This document shows positions 26,127-31,611 of a DNA stretch of 37,374 nucleotides, in pieces. The notes beneath the pieces are model-generated. The model worked only from the letters and a program-made list of their open reading frames with translations. It was not told the origin of the DNA and did no database searches. A program made the position numbers and the translations under genes. Source of the stretch: a virus; IMG/VR virus record IMGVR_UViG_3300047546_000489, positions 1-37,374 of that record; one strand, given 5' to 3'. Each line of letters starts with the position of its first letter. Within the stretch, counting starts at the first letter, position 1.

Positions 26127-26493
26127 AATTCTTCTTCTTTTTATATGGACCACGTTTTTTTCTCAAACCATTTGGAGCAGCTGCAGGAGTAGTTGTAGAA
26201 TTAACTACTGTATTCTCATTTGCTTTAGCTAGTTTTTCTTTGGTTGAAATCTGAAGCAATTCTTTTTCTTTCTCAGATAAAGATGTATCAAGCATCTTAA
26301 TTTTAGAATTTGCAGAAATCAAATTAACATTCAGAGTATTGATTTCACTTTGCTTAGAAGTAAGTCCTTCTTGAAGTGAAGCAATCTTCTCAAGTAATCT
26401 CTTACTTGCTAATTTCCATTTGTAGTCTACAAACATTCCAGAAAATACAGCACCTGCTACCATAAAGGCTAAGTGAACTAAAAAATGCATCAT
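26080..26493 (-). CDS. Membrane-anchored coiled-coil protein with basic tail
   Basis: 137 residues in three parts: a hydrophobic N-terminal anchor (LVHLAFMVAGAVFSGMFV, about 5-22), a heptad-like coiled coil (about 30-95, with LLEKIASLQEGL and SEKEKELLQIS), and a disordered tail with NGLRKKRGPYKKKKNYGKP. The tail resembles an AT-hook or other nucleic-acid-binding basic patch. If the tail is cytoplasmic, the protein could tether DNA or a complex to the membrane. An alternative is a spanin-like or exclusion protein with the coiled coil in the periplasm. It is coupled to the upstream gene by an ATGA overlap. Confidence 0.7.
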   Translation of the reverse strand: MMHFLVHLAFMVAGAVFSGMFVDYKWKLASKRLLEKIASLQEGLTSKQSEINTLNVNLISANSKIKMLDTSLSEKEKELLQISTKEKLAKANENTVVNSTTTPAAAPNGLRKKRGPYKKKKNYGKPASNNNSGKKAE

Positions 26494-26828
26494 GATTTTT
26501 TGTTTTTATAATTATTAATTAATTGGGTTACTTCTACCAGGTCATAATATTCTAATGACCCGGCAGCTTCGCCAAAGTTACTAAGAACTTTTGTAATTTC
26601 CACCATATCCATCTCAGGAATATCCCAAAAACTTTTAATCACATGACCATGCTCCTTGATAATAATATCTAAAAAAGTATTGAGAACATTTTTAGTTTTC
26701 TGCTTATTGAACCAAGGTATACTAGTAGTTTCATCCGCAGCATACACACATATCTGTAGCAACATGAGTAGATTAATGACTTTTAGTTTGTCTTTATCCG
26801 TCATTTCAAAAGATGTATCTGATTTCAT
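26490..26828 (-). CDS. Hypothetical protein, 112 residues
   Basis: Helical, no family recognised. Hydrophobic helix KVINLLMLLQICVYAADE near the start, then WFNKQKTKNVLNTFLDII and DLVEVTQLINNY. It overlaps the end of the C-extein gene by 23 bases and the coiled-coil gene by 4 bases, so it is part of the same transcript. Confidence 0.65.
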   Translation of the reverse strand: MKSDTSFEMTDKDKLKVINLLMLLQICVYAADETTSIPWFNKQKTKNVLNTFLDIIIKEHGHVIKSFWDIPEMDMVEITKVLSNFGEAAGSLEYYDLVEVTQLINNYKNKKS

Positions 26829-27678
26829 TCCAAGGGATTATTAAGCCGTGAAGCATTTTAAATTGGTAGATGTAGTCGTCTTTTAAGTTGTGCTTATATC
26901 GAATATTCTTACCACCGTACTCGGATATCTTATCCTCCTGAATTGCAGGATTCCATAGCAAATCTTCGCCAAGTATATTGTTTTTTAGATTATACTCATG
27001 CTTGTTAGCATTATGAGTAAGAAATATTACCTCAGACTTTACCAAAGGCTTATATACAGGGCCAACATACTTATCTACTAGCTGAAATAGTGCTGCATAT
27101 TCTTGTTCCCATCCTTCTGTTACAATTACAGGACTAAAGTTTATATGTACCACCCAACCTTTTTCCATAAAGGGTCCAATAGCTTTTATTCTATCAATGA
27201 TTTTACTAGTGTTAGGTTCTAGAATATCAGCATATTTCTGAGGCATAAGACTAAATCTTATTCTCATTTTAGATGCAGGATAGAGCTTTAATAAATCAGG
27301 ATTTACATACTTAGTAGCAAAAGATCCGTATGCCTTTTCATGGTCTCTGAAAAACTTAGTAATCTTTTCCATGTCATAATATTTAGCATGCAATGCTAAA
27401 TCTTCATTACAACCTAGATCATAAGTAATAAAGAAAGGATGGGTTTGATTAGGCTTTTCTACTTGTGCAAACCAAGAATGATGGTCTATGGCAGTTAGAA
27501 TATCTTCTATATTCTTAGCTACCATTAATCCCTCTGGCTTATGCCTTTTCATGTAGCAGTTATGAGTTAAAATTCCATTTGCAAAATAATTCTCATTCTT
27601 TTGTACAGAAAAGTTGACAACCTTACTTTTCTTTGCTATCTTTGATATAGCCTTAATTTTCTTAAATTCTAACTCCAT
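26806..27678 (-). CDS. C-intein plus C-extein of an SPL-like radical-SAM protein
   Basis: 290 residues. Residues 1-40 are a C-terminal split intein: block F (VVNFSVQKNENYF) and block G (ANGILTHN) end in H39-N40, followed by C41, the +1 nucleophile. Residues 41-290 are the C-extein, starting CYMKRHKPEG, followed by blocks typical of the spore photoproduct lyase family of radical-SAM enzymes: FATKYVNPDLLK, RIRFSLMPQ, VVHINFSPVIVTEGW, EVIFLTHNANKHEYN and ISEYGGKNIRY. On its own this half lacks the first two cluster cysteines. Splicing with the product of 28227-28637 would give a 288-residue enzyme. The ATG is the only one available, since a stop lies upstream in frame at about 27723. It shares CATG with the divergent nuclease start. 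No Shine-Dalgarno is visible. Confidence 0.93.
   Translation of the reverse strand: MELEFKKIKAISKIAKKSKVVNFSVQKNENYFANGILTHNCYMKRHKPEGLMVAKNIEDILTAIDHHSWFAQVEKPNQTHPFFITYDLGCNEDLALHAKYYDMEKITKFFRDHEKAYGSFATKYVNPDLLKLYPASKMRIRFSLMPQKYADILEPNTSKIIDRIKAIGPFMEKGWVVHINFSPVIVTEGWEQEYAALFQLVDKYVGPVYKPLVKSEVIFLTHNANKHEYNLKNNILGEDLLWNPAIQEDKISEYGGKNIRYKHNLKDDYIYQFKMLHGLIIPWNEIRYIF
27559..27678 (-). other. Split intein, C-terminal fragment
   Basis: Forty codons ending in the penultimate His and terminal Asn needed for Asn cyclisation. With the 98-residue N-fragment this makes a 138-residue mini-intein, the size of known split inteins, and no endonuclease domain lies in the splicing frame. Confidence 0.92.
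27614..27644 (+). promoter_or_regulatory. Promoter-like site for the antisense nuclease, inside the C-intein
   Basis: TTG (27614-27616), 20 bases, TATCTTTG (27637-27644) on the plus strand matches the Bacteroidota -33/-7 pattern. Transcription would begin near 27650, about 27 bases before the nuclease ATG at 27677. The whole site is embedded antisense in C-intein codons, so those bases serve both protein splicing and nuclease expression if the promoter is real. Confidence 0.55.
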
Positions 27679-28498
27679 GAGCTGTAAATATTGTGGTAAA
27701 ATTACAAAAAAGTCTACAACCTATTGTAATTTTACATGTGAAACAAATTATACTGAACTGTTTAGCCAACAGGCAAAACCTACATTTAGAACTTTTCAAG
27801 AAGCTGGAAGATATTATAAAAGAGATTTCAGAACTATGAAAAAGTTTGAAGGTCTCCTGTTTACCATTGATAAAACACTTCCTTCTGCAAGCACTAAATG
27901 GGTCATTTGTAAAGGATGTGGTGAACAATCACCATCTTCTAAAGCAAGACAAGGCTATTGTTCTAGTTGTACAAAACAAGGATTAGGTAAAAAGAATCAA
28001 GGTAAAATAATATCAGAAAGATACCAAGGTATTGGGAATCCTAATTACTTAGATGGTAACTCATATGCTATAGAATATCAATCTAGTGACTGGTATAAGC
28101 TTAAAAAGAATTTAAACTTTACACACTGTGCATTAACTAATACTACTGATAACATAGACTACCATCATATTATACCAAGATGGTTTTGTAAACTTGCTAA
28201 TATTGATGTCTTTGACCCTAATAATATTATAGGGTTAAACCACCAATATCACAAAGTAGTTCATCATCTTCAGTTAGATCTTTTGCTTCTACCCAACCTC
28301 TATTCTTTGTATAAAAAGGATGCTCAGCAGTTACGGTCACACTTTGTCCATCTACTTCAATTACATAAAGTTCATCAATATCCCGTTGACCAATTGCAGT
28401 CACTAAGTCTATTTCAACTTTCCCGGTATCCAGGGAAAAAGAAATTACTTGATCTCCTTCCTGAATTTCTCCAGCCATTTTTACTCCTTGAGGAGTAG
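27677..28498 (+). CDS. HNH homing-endonuclease-like protein antisense to the split intein
   Basis: 273 residues from the ATG at 27677. A TTG at 27614 would add a hydrophobic stretch before the zinc ribbon and is unlikely. Domains: zinc ribbon C3/C6...C17/C21, second ribbon C78/C81...C95/C98, a short GNPNYLDGNSY element, then HNH: H163-H164-IIPRW, N183, and H189/H192/H196-H197 in GLNHQYHKVVHH. This is a DNA-cutting enzyme expected to spread the element into uninterrupted copies of the radical-SAM gene. From residue 184 onward it overlaps the N-intein gene on the opposite strand. Residues 198-273 are Leu/Gln-rich with no recognisable domain and look like antisense readthrough. Confidence 0.88.
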   Translation: MSCKYCGKITKKSTTYCNFTCETNYTELFSQQAKPTFRTFQEAGRYYKRDFRTMKKFEGLLFTIDKTLPSASTKWVICKGCGEQSPSSKARQGYCSSCTKQGLGKKNQGKIISERYQGIGNPNYLDGNSYAIEYQSSDWYKLKKNLNFTHCALTNTTDNIDYHHIIPRWFCKLANIDVFDPNNIIGLNHQYHKVVHHLQLDLLLLPNLYSLYKKDAQQLRSHFVHLLQLHKVHQYPVDQLQSLSLFQLSRYPGKKKLLDLLPEFLQPFLLLEE

Positions 28499-28523
28499 TT
28501 ATTAATGTTTCTGGAGTAACGCA
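28227..28523 (-). other. Split intein, N-terminal fragment
   Basis: From the Cys1 codon (28521-28523) to the stop: 98 residues with the blocks expected of the N-terminal Hint module, including TxxH of block B. Its translation product must find the separately made C-fragment for trans-splicing. Confidence 0.92.
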
Positions 28524-28637
28524 GTAAGAACAGTTAAACAAACAACCATACCCAAAACTGGGTGCAATGAAGTCAGTAGATCTACCCGAAGGTCTGATCT
28601 GCATAGACTTCCGGGTAACTAATTCTACTTTACTCAT
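28227..28637 (-). CDS. N-extein of the SPL-like radical-SAM protein plus N-intein
   Basis: 136 residues. The N-extein (1-38) contains IAPSFGYGCLFNCSY, carrying the first two radical-SAM cysteines C32 and C36. The intein begins at C39 (block A: CVTPETLITTPQG) and has block B with T103-AEH106 (TAEHPF), then WVEAKDLTEDDELL, after which a short tail (CDIGGLTL) ends in a stop. After splicing, SY joins C41 of the partner to give CLFNCSY-CYMKRH, an intact CX3CX2C. The unspliced half also reads CX3CX2C because C39 mimics the third cysteine, but lacks the rest of the enzyme. Start has a 4-base ATGA overlap with the upstream gene. Codons 47-136 overlap the antisense nuclease. Confidence 0.93.
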   Translation of the reverse strand: MSKVELVTRKSMQIRPSGRSTDFIAPSFGYGCLFNCSYCVTPETLITTPQGVKMAGEIQEGDQVISFSLDTGKVEIDLVTAIGQRDIDELYVIEVDGQSVTVTAEHPFYTKNRGWVEAKDLTEDDELLCDIGGLTL

Positions 28638-28927
28638 ATTACTGCTTCTTCTAATTCTTCTATACTAATATTGTCTAGGACTTGGTCTAACGGAGCAAAC
28701 CTGGTAATATTAAAACTAGGCTCTTGCGTTTTACCAAATAGATCCCTAACATTTTTAGAATTTCTAATCTCCATTAATGTGACACCCATTTTATCATGCA
28801 TGTCATAGTATCTCATTTCACGAATGGTGTAGATATTATCCTTAATAGGTCTATTAGGGATAATCTCCATTGACCGGGGATCAAAGACATCATTTACACA
28901 TACTACCTGGTCTCCTTCTTTAATCAT
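28634..28927 (-). CDS. Hypothetical SH3-like small protein
   Basis: 97 residues. Opens with IKEGDQVVCVND, a turn pattern of small beta barrels, then YTIREMRYYD, VTLMEIRN and EPSFNITRFAPLD, with an acidic helix at the end (SIEELEEAVI). Similar short barrel proteins are frequent in accessory regions of Bacteroidota phages. Overlaps its neighbours by 4 and 8 bases. Function unknown. Confidence 0.65.
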   Translation of the reverse strand: MIKEGDQVVCVNDVFDPRSMEIIPNRPIKDNIYTIREMRYYDMHDKMGVTLMEIRNSKNVRDLFGKTQEPSFNITRFAPLDQVLDNISIEELEEAVI

Positions 28928-29141
28928 TTGCTTTACTTGCTTCGTTAATTCTTTGGTTAATCATCTGGTAGATCTCATCTACAAGATCAAACTGATCATT
29001 CTGTAATGCTCTATACTTCCAGATTTGTCGGACATCCTCTCTGATATTACGCAGAGCAATGTAGTACTCTTCTCCATTAATAGCATAGCGGAAGTCATCT
29101 CCATCTTCAGGAAGATTAAACTCTAGTGTTGCTTTATACAT
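28920..29141 (-). CDS. Small hypothetical protein, 73 residues
   Basis: Starts YKATLEFNLPEDGDDFRYAI, a strand followed by a charged turn, then helices with ALRNIREDVRQIWKY. The F-x-L-P-E-D...F..A pattern recurs in small phage proteins as I recall. Its start is preceded by a strong Shine-Dalgarno (GGAGGTGAC two bases from ATG), one of three identical copies nearby. Function unknown. Confidence 0.65.
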   Translation of the reverse strand: MYKATLEFNLPEDGDDFRYAINGEEYYIALRNIREDVRQIWKYRALQNDQFDLVDEIYQMINQRINEASKAND

Positions 29142-29286
29142 TTGTCACCTCCGCTTTAGGATTTTCTAACCATTCATAAAATGTATTGGCTAAATCTTTT
29201 ACTTTTAATCTTAAATCTTTACTTTTTAAGGCATAATCAACAGCTAGTTTTAAAGCTAATTGCCTGTTAGTATACATTGTTTTCAT
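29134..29286 (-). CDS. Small helical protein, 50 residues
   Basis: ATG at 29286 behind AAGGAGGTGACAA, and stop overlapping the next start (ATGTATAA). The peptide is helical and basic: RQLALKLAVDYALKSKDLRL, then KDLANTFYEWLENPKAE. The strong ribosome-binding site and tight packing with both neighbours support that it is a real gene. This helix-basic-FYEWLE layout is common in small Bacteroidota phage proteins, from memory. Role unknown. Confidence 0.7.
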   Translation of the reverse strand: MKTMYTNRQLALKLAVDYALKSKDLRLKVKDLANTFYEWLENPKAEVTNV

Positions 29287-29390
29287 TTGTCACCTCCTTA
29301 AATTTTTATTGATTTCATTTAACTCCATTGCACATAACCATATTGGTAGGCATATAATAACTCCTGCTAAGATTGTCATTTGTCACCTCC
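29139..29390 (-). repeat. Three identical 14-base Shine-Dalgarno/start blocks
   Basis: GGAGGTGACAAATG occurs on the minus strand at 29390-29377, 29297-29284 and 29152-29139, each ending in the ATG of a gene (29-, 50- and 73-residue products). In the first copy the block also encodes the last residues GGDK and stop of the upstream gene. Most other starts in the window have only AT-rich leaders, so these strong sites stand out. Confidence 0.85.
29290..29379 (-). CDS. Tiny single-span membrane peptide, 29 residues
   Basis: ATG at 29379 behind GGAGGTGACAA, stop TGA inside the next gene's Shine-Dalgarno (AAGGAGGTGA). The N-terminal 18 residues are hydrophobic (TILAGVIICLPIWLCAM), followed by a polar tail. 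The shared start context and perfect interlocking with neighbours argue that it is translated. Possibly a membrane toxin, holin-like or regulatory peptide. No homology can be judged at this size. Confidence 0.55.
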   Translation of the reverse strand: MTILAGVIICLPIWLCAMELNEINKNLRR

Positions 29391-29597
29391 GTATGTTTCG
29401 TTGTAGTATTGTTCAGCTCTTCCCATATTAGGGTCAAAGTTTGTTCCCATTGCATCATAGACAGCTCTCATAATCTGCTCCTTTTCCATTGCTTTGGCTT
29501 GGTTTACTAAATCTATTAAATCTACAAAGTATATTGCTGGGATTTTTAATGAATACATATTGTCCTCCAACCACTCTACTGCTGTTTGCTTACTCAT
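29376..29597 (-). CDS. Small acidic protein of a common phage type
   Basis: 73 residues. KQTAVEWLEDNMYSL, then LIDLVNQAKAMEKEQIMRA and AEQYYNETYGGDK. The layout T-A-x-x-W-L-x-x ... F/V-x-QAK-x-MEK-x-Q-I ... YYNETF is a very frequent small protein in Bacteroidota phages and prophages, without known function. Its 3' end provides the Shine-Dalgarno of the next gene. Confidence 0.75.
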   Translation of the reverse strand: MSKQTAVEWLEDNMYSLKIPAIYFVDLIDLVNQAKAMEKEQIMRAVYDAMGTNFDPNMGRAEQYYNETYGGDK

Positions 29598-30106
29598 TTT
29601 GGTAGAACAGTAAATTTATTTTCTCTACAGTCAGCAATGATCTTCACAAAATAGTTTTGATCTTCTCCTGTTATCTCTTTTGTAAAAGAGTCATAGGATC
29701 TACCATTTTGGAAGTATGCTTTGATAATCTTATTAGAACCCAGACGGTTTATGTCCGATTCTCTAAGAGTAAACCATGCATTACCCTCGCAGTTAAACTT
29801 ATTCCAGCTTGTCAATGAAAGCTTGGTGCTATCAGATAGCATAAGAATAAGTTTATCATTCTCATTACAGCTACCGATGTTTACACTGAGTACCATAATA
29901 TCAGCCACAGATAGCTGACCTGCTTTTTCTACAATTCTAGCATCAAGAGTAAAACCTTTAGTTTTCTCATCATTAGCTAGAATCATGTTGTGTCTAGGAT
30001 AATATGTACACTTATCGGTCATATCATCACAGTCTTTCACAATACACTGTTGTGAAAAGGATAGGAATGGCAAAGCCATTGTCATAGCAATAAATACTTT
30101 TTTCAT
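29594..30106 (-). CDS. Secreted or periplasmic protein with signal peptide
   Basis: 170 residues. The N-terminus is a Sec signal: positive KK, a hydrophobic core (VFIAMTMALPFLSF), and a likely cleavage after SFS or near Q19-Q20. The mature part has several cysteines (QCIVKDCDDMTDKC near the start and later SCNEN, FNCEGN, ADCREN), suggesting disulphide bonds outside the cytoplasm, and a beta-rich pattern. No family recognised. A phage-encoded exported protein may alter the host envelope, for example superinfection exclusion, but that is inference. It overlaps the following 73-residue gene by 4 bases. Confidence 0.75.
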   Translation of the reverse strand: MKKVFIAMTMALPFLSFSQQCIVKDCDDMTDKCTYYPRHNMILANDEKTKGFTLDARIVEKAGQLSVADIMVLSVNIGSCNENDKLILMLSDSTKLSLTSWNKFNCEGNAWFTLRESDINRLGSNKIIKAYFQNGRSYDSFTKEITGEDQNYFVKIIADCRENKFTVLPK

Positions 30107-30124
30107 CTTAATTAAAATTTTATG

Positions 30125-30190
30125 TTATTCAAAATTTGCGTAACCCAGATCCTCCCATACTGGAGGTTTAACTTCATTAGGGTCATTCAT
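30125..30190 (-). CDS. Possible 21-residue peptide
   Basis: ATG at 30190 overlaps the stop of the upstream gene (GATGAATGACC), and the frame runs 21 codons (NDPNEVKPPVWEDLGYANFE) to TAA. The overlap is the same kind seen between real genes here. Too short for statistical support. Confidence 0.35.
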   Translation of the reverse strand: MNDPNEVKPPVWEDLGYANFE

Positions 30191-30449
30191 CTTTACTAGA
30201 TTTACCGATGCCATTTTTTTTAGCCCAATTAATTATTGTTCTTTCTATTAAAAATATAACTTCTGGGTCAATTACTTCATCACAATTTTCTACACAGTAT
30301 ACATCCCTAACGTAATATGGCTGAAAATCAGGTGGAACTGGTCCATCTACAATTGTTTTCTCTACTGTAAATACATACTTACGATCTAATTCTATATTAC
30401 CTTCATATACCTCGGTTACACTAACCGGGCTGTTGCCTATCTTGATCAT
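30183..30449 (-). CDS. Hypothetical protein, 88 residues
   Basis: Beta-rich first half (SVTEVYEGNIELDRKYVFTV, then VDGPVPPDFQPYYVRDVYC), followed by PEVIFLIERTIINWAKKNG and a charged tail. No family recognised. Overlaps a probable 38-residue gene upstream by 29 bases and a possible peptide downstream. Confidence 0.6.
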   Translation of the reverse strand: MIKIGNSPVSVTEVYEGNIELDRKYVFTVEKTIVDGPVPPDFQPYYVRDVYCVENCDEVIDPEVIFLIERTIINWAKKNGIGKSSKDE

Positions 30450-30537
30450 GAAAAGATTGTATTAGTTTTTCTTGAATTGACTTGATTACTGGTACATCAT
30501 CCCAGTATATAAAAACTAAATCACTTGAGTCGGTCAT
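30421..30537 (-). CDS. Possible 38-residue protein
   Basis: ATG at 30537 lies within the 3' end of the membrane-protein gene (overlap 17 bases) and the frame ends at TAG 30421-30423. It fills the otherwise empty gap 30450-30520. Sequence: acidic/aromatic SSDLVFIYWDDVPVIKSIQE and a polar tail. Plausible as a coupled small gene. No function suggested. Confidence 0.45.
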   Translation of the reverse strand: MTDSSDLVFIYWDDVPVIKSIQEKLIQSFHDQDRQQPG

Positions 30538-30928
30538 AATCTTTTGTATAGCCCCAAAGAACCATAACACAAGATATGAAATAAATAGATAAGAGGGATA
30601 ACCAAATATCGTACTCTATGTAACCGTAACGGCTGTAGTCAAGGATTGCATTGATGATAGTAACAATCCAACAACCTGCTGCAATCAAGTAATATATGGG
30701 ACCGTTACGAAAGTCGTACTTCATGTACTGTAGTATCTTCACGGTGTTATCCATAAAGATGTTACCCTTGTAACTAAGTGCCCATATCATTACTATAGCC
30801 GCATCCATTAAGAGTCCTAAGTAAAGCAGGTAATCTGATATTATGCCGCCTATCAAGGCAAATACCGTAGATAGGCACATGTACAAAATACCATTACTAA
30901 AGGATGACTTACTTAATACTGGTCTCAT
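30521..30928 (-). CDS. Four-span membrane protein
   Basis: 135 residues from the ATG at 30928, which overlaps the preceding stop as ATGA. A TTG two codons earlier is disfavoured. Hydrophobic segments occur at about 14-30 (LYMCLSTVFALIGGII), 33-50, 78-97 (YYLIAAGCWIVTIINAI) and 106-126 (LLSIYFISCVMVLWGY). There are no charged catalytic residues within the spans. Inner-membrane protein of unknown function. Confidence 0.75.
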   Translation of the reverse strand: MRPVLSKSSFSNGILYMCLSTVFALIGGIISDYLLYLGLLMDAAIVMIWALSYKGNIFMDNTVKILQYMKYDFRNGPIYYLIAAGCWIVTIINAILDYSRYGYIEYDIWLSLLSIYFISCVMVLWGYTKDYDRLK

Positions 30929-31206
30929 TCCCAAATGATTGCAATGTTATTCTCGTATGCAATAAAGTAGATACTATTATCTATCTCTACTACCTCACAG
31001 TTTGCAAGTGCTGACCCGATATATACTTGGTCTCCTGCTTTTACATGAGTACATTCATCACCTACTGCTACTACAGCAAGTTTGTTCCATGACTTCATAA
31101 ACTCTGCATCTACACTAGCCTGTGCTTCTTCTGTAAGGATTACACCGCTTTCAGGTCTTGTAGGTTTTAAGATAAGGATTCTCTTTCCTTTTAATTTAAA
31201 ATTCAT
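30925..31206 (-). CDS. GroES/Cpn10-like co-chaperonin
   Basis: 93 residues with the GroES arrangement: a first strand GKRILILKPTRPESGVILTE (the R-V-L-I-K-P...SG-I pattern), a mobile-loop-like segment AQASVDAEFMKSW, KLAVVAVGDECTHVKAGDQV (the V-V-A-V-G...V-K-x-G-D-x-V core) and a final strand FIAYENNIAII. In GroES the segment between the first strands binds GroEL. Phages such as T4 encode such a partner (gp31) to fold their capsid protein with host GroEL. The conserved GD of the core is present. The mobile loop lacks the classical hydrophobic tripeptide, so host-chaperonin binding is uncertain. Confidence 0.65.
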   Translation of the reverse strand: MNFKLKGKRILILKPTRPESGVILTEEAQASVDAEFMKSWNKLAVVAVGDECTHVKAGDQVYIGSALANCEVVEIDNSIYFIAYENNIAIIWE

Positions 31207-31408
31207 CTTCGTTGGTTTTTGGTTTATTTACTTTACTCATACCATCTGGTATGAAATATTGTCTGCAATAGAACCAGTCTCCGTATCTATCTATTTCAGA
31301 TTTAGGATAACCGTTTTCTACTAGCCATTCTTTTACGTCTACTACATTAGTAGGTATCGGTTTTGGAAATCCATATTTCCATCCCGATGGTGGGTCAATC
31401 ATTTTCAT
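31196..31408 (-). CDS. Small Pro/Trp-rich protein
   Basis: 70 residues beginning MKMIDPPSGWKYGFPKPIP, then VKEWLVENGYPKSEID and WFYCRQYFIPD. The DPPSGWKYGFPKPIP opening is a very frequent signature of short Bacteroidota phage proteins without known role. Overlaps its neighbours by 11 and 4 bases. Confidence 0.75.
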   Translation of the reverse strand: MKMIDPPSGWKYGFPKPIPTNVVDVKEWLVENGYPKSEIDRYGDWFYCRQYFIPDGMSKVNKPKTNEDEF

Positions 31409-31611
31409 GCGCCGTCATCTGAATAGTAATCAGAATATTCTTCTGTAAAACATTTGCTACAGATAATAGATGTAGTTAACAAATCAAAGTAGATACTATC
31501 TACCATGTTGTCATCATCTTCTAATCTAGCTAAGTCTTGTGCGCATTTATAAATACTGTCTTTATCACAGTATCTACATAGGCCAGTGCATGTGTCTTCA
31601 GTATCTAGCAT
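31405..31611 (-). CDS. Small cysteine-rich acidic protein
   Basis: 68 residues with C8, C12, C15 and C23 in TCTGLCRYCDKDSIYKC and a second pair C51/C54 (IICSKC), possibly a zinc-binding fold, followed by an acidic tail. No family recognised. It overlaps the upstream membrane gene by 14 bases. Confidence 0.65.
   Translation of the reverse strand: MLDTEDTCTGLCRYCDKDSIYKCAQDLARLEDDDNMVDSIYFDLLTTSIICSKCFTEEYSDYYSDDGA

Noticed and set aside
27614-27676. Longer nuclease reading from a TTG at 27614
   Set aside because: It would add a hydrophobic run before the zinc ribbon and place the start on top of the promoter-like site. ATG at 27677 directly precedes the first CxxC.
27662-27928. 88-codon minus-strand ORF overlapping the C-intein start
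   Set aside because: It is in a different frame from the C-intein and has no intein blocks. It is a shadow of the antisense nuclease gene.
28499-28637. Intein as an assembly error or frameshifted ordinary gene
   Set aside because: Splice-site residues, block B, the HNH gene and both exteins are all intact, and the halves add up to a normal mini-intein. An error would not create these together.
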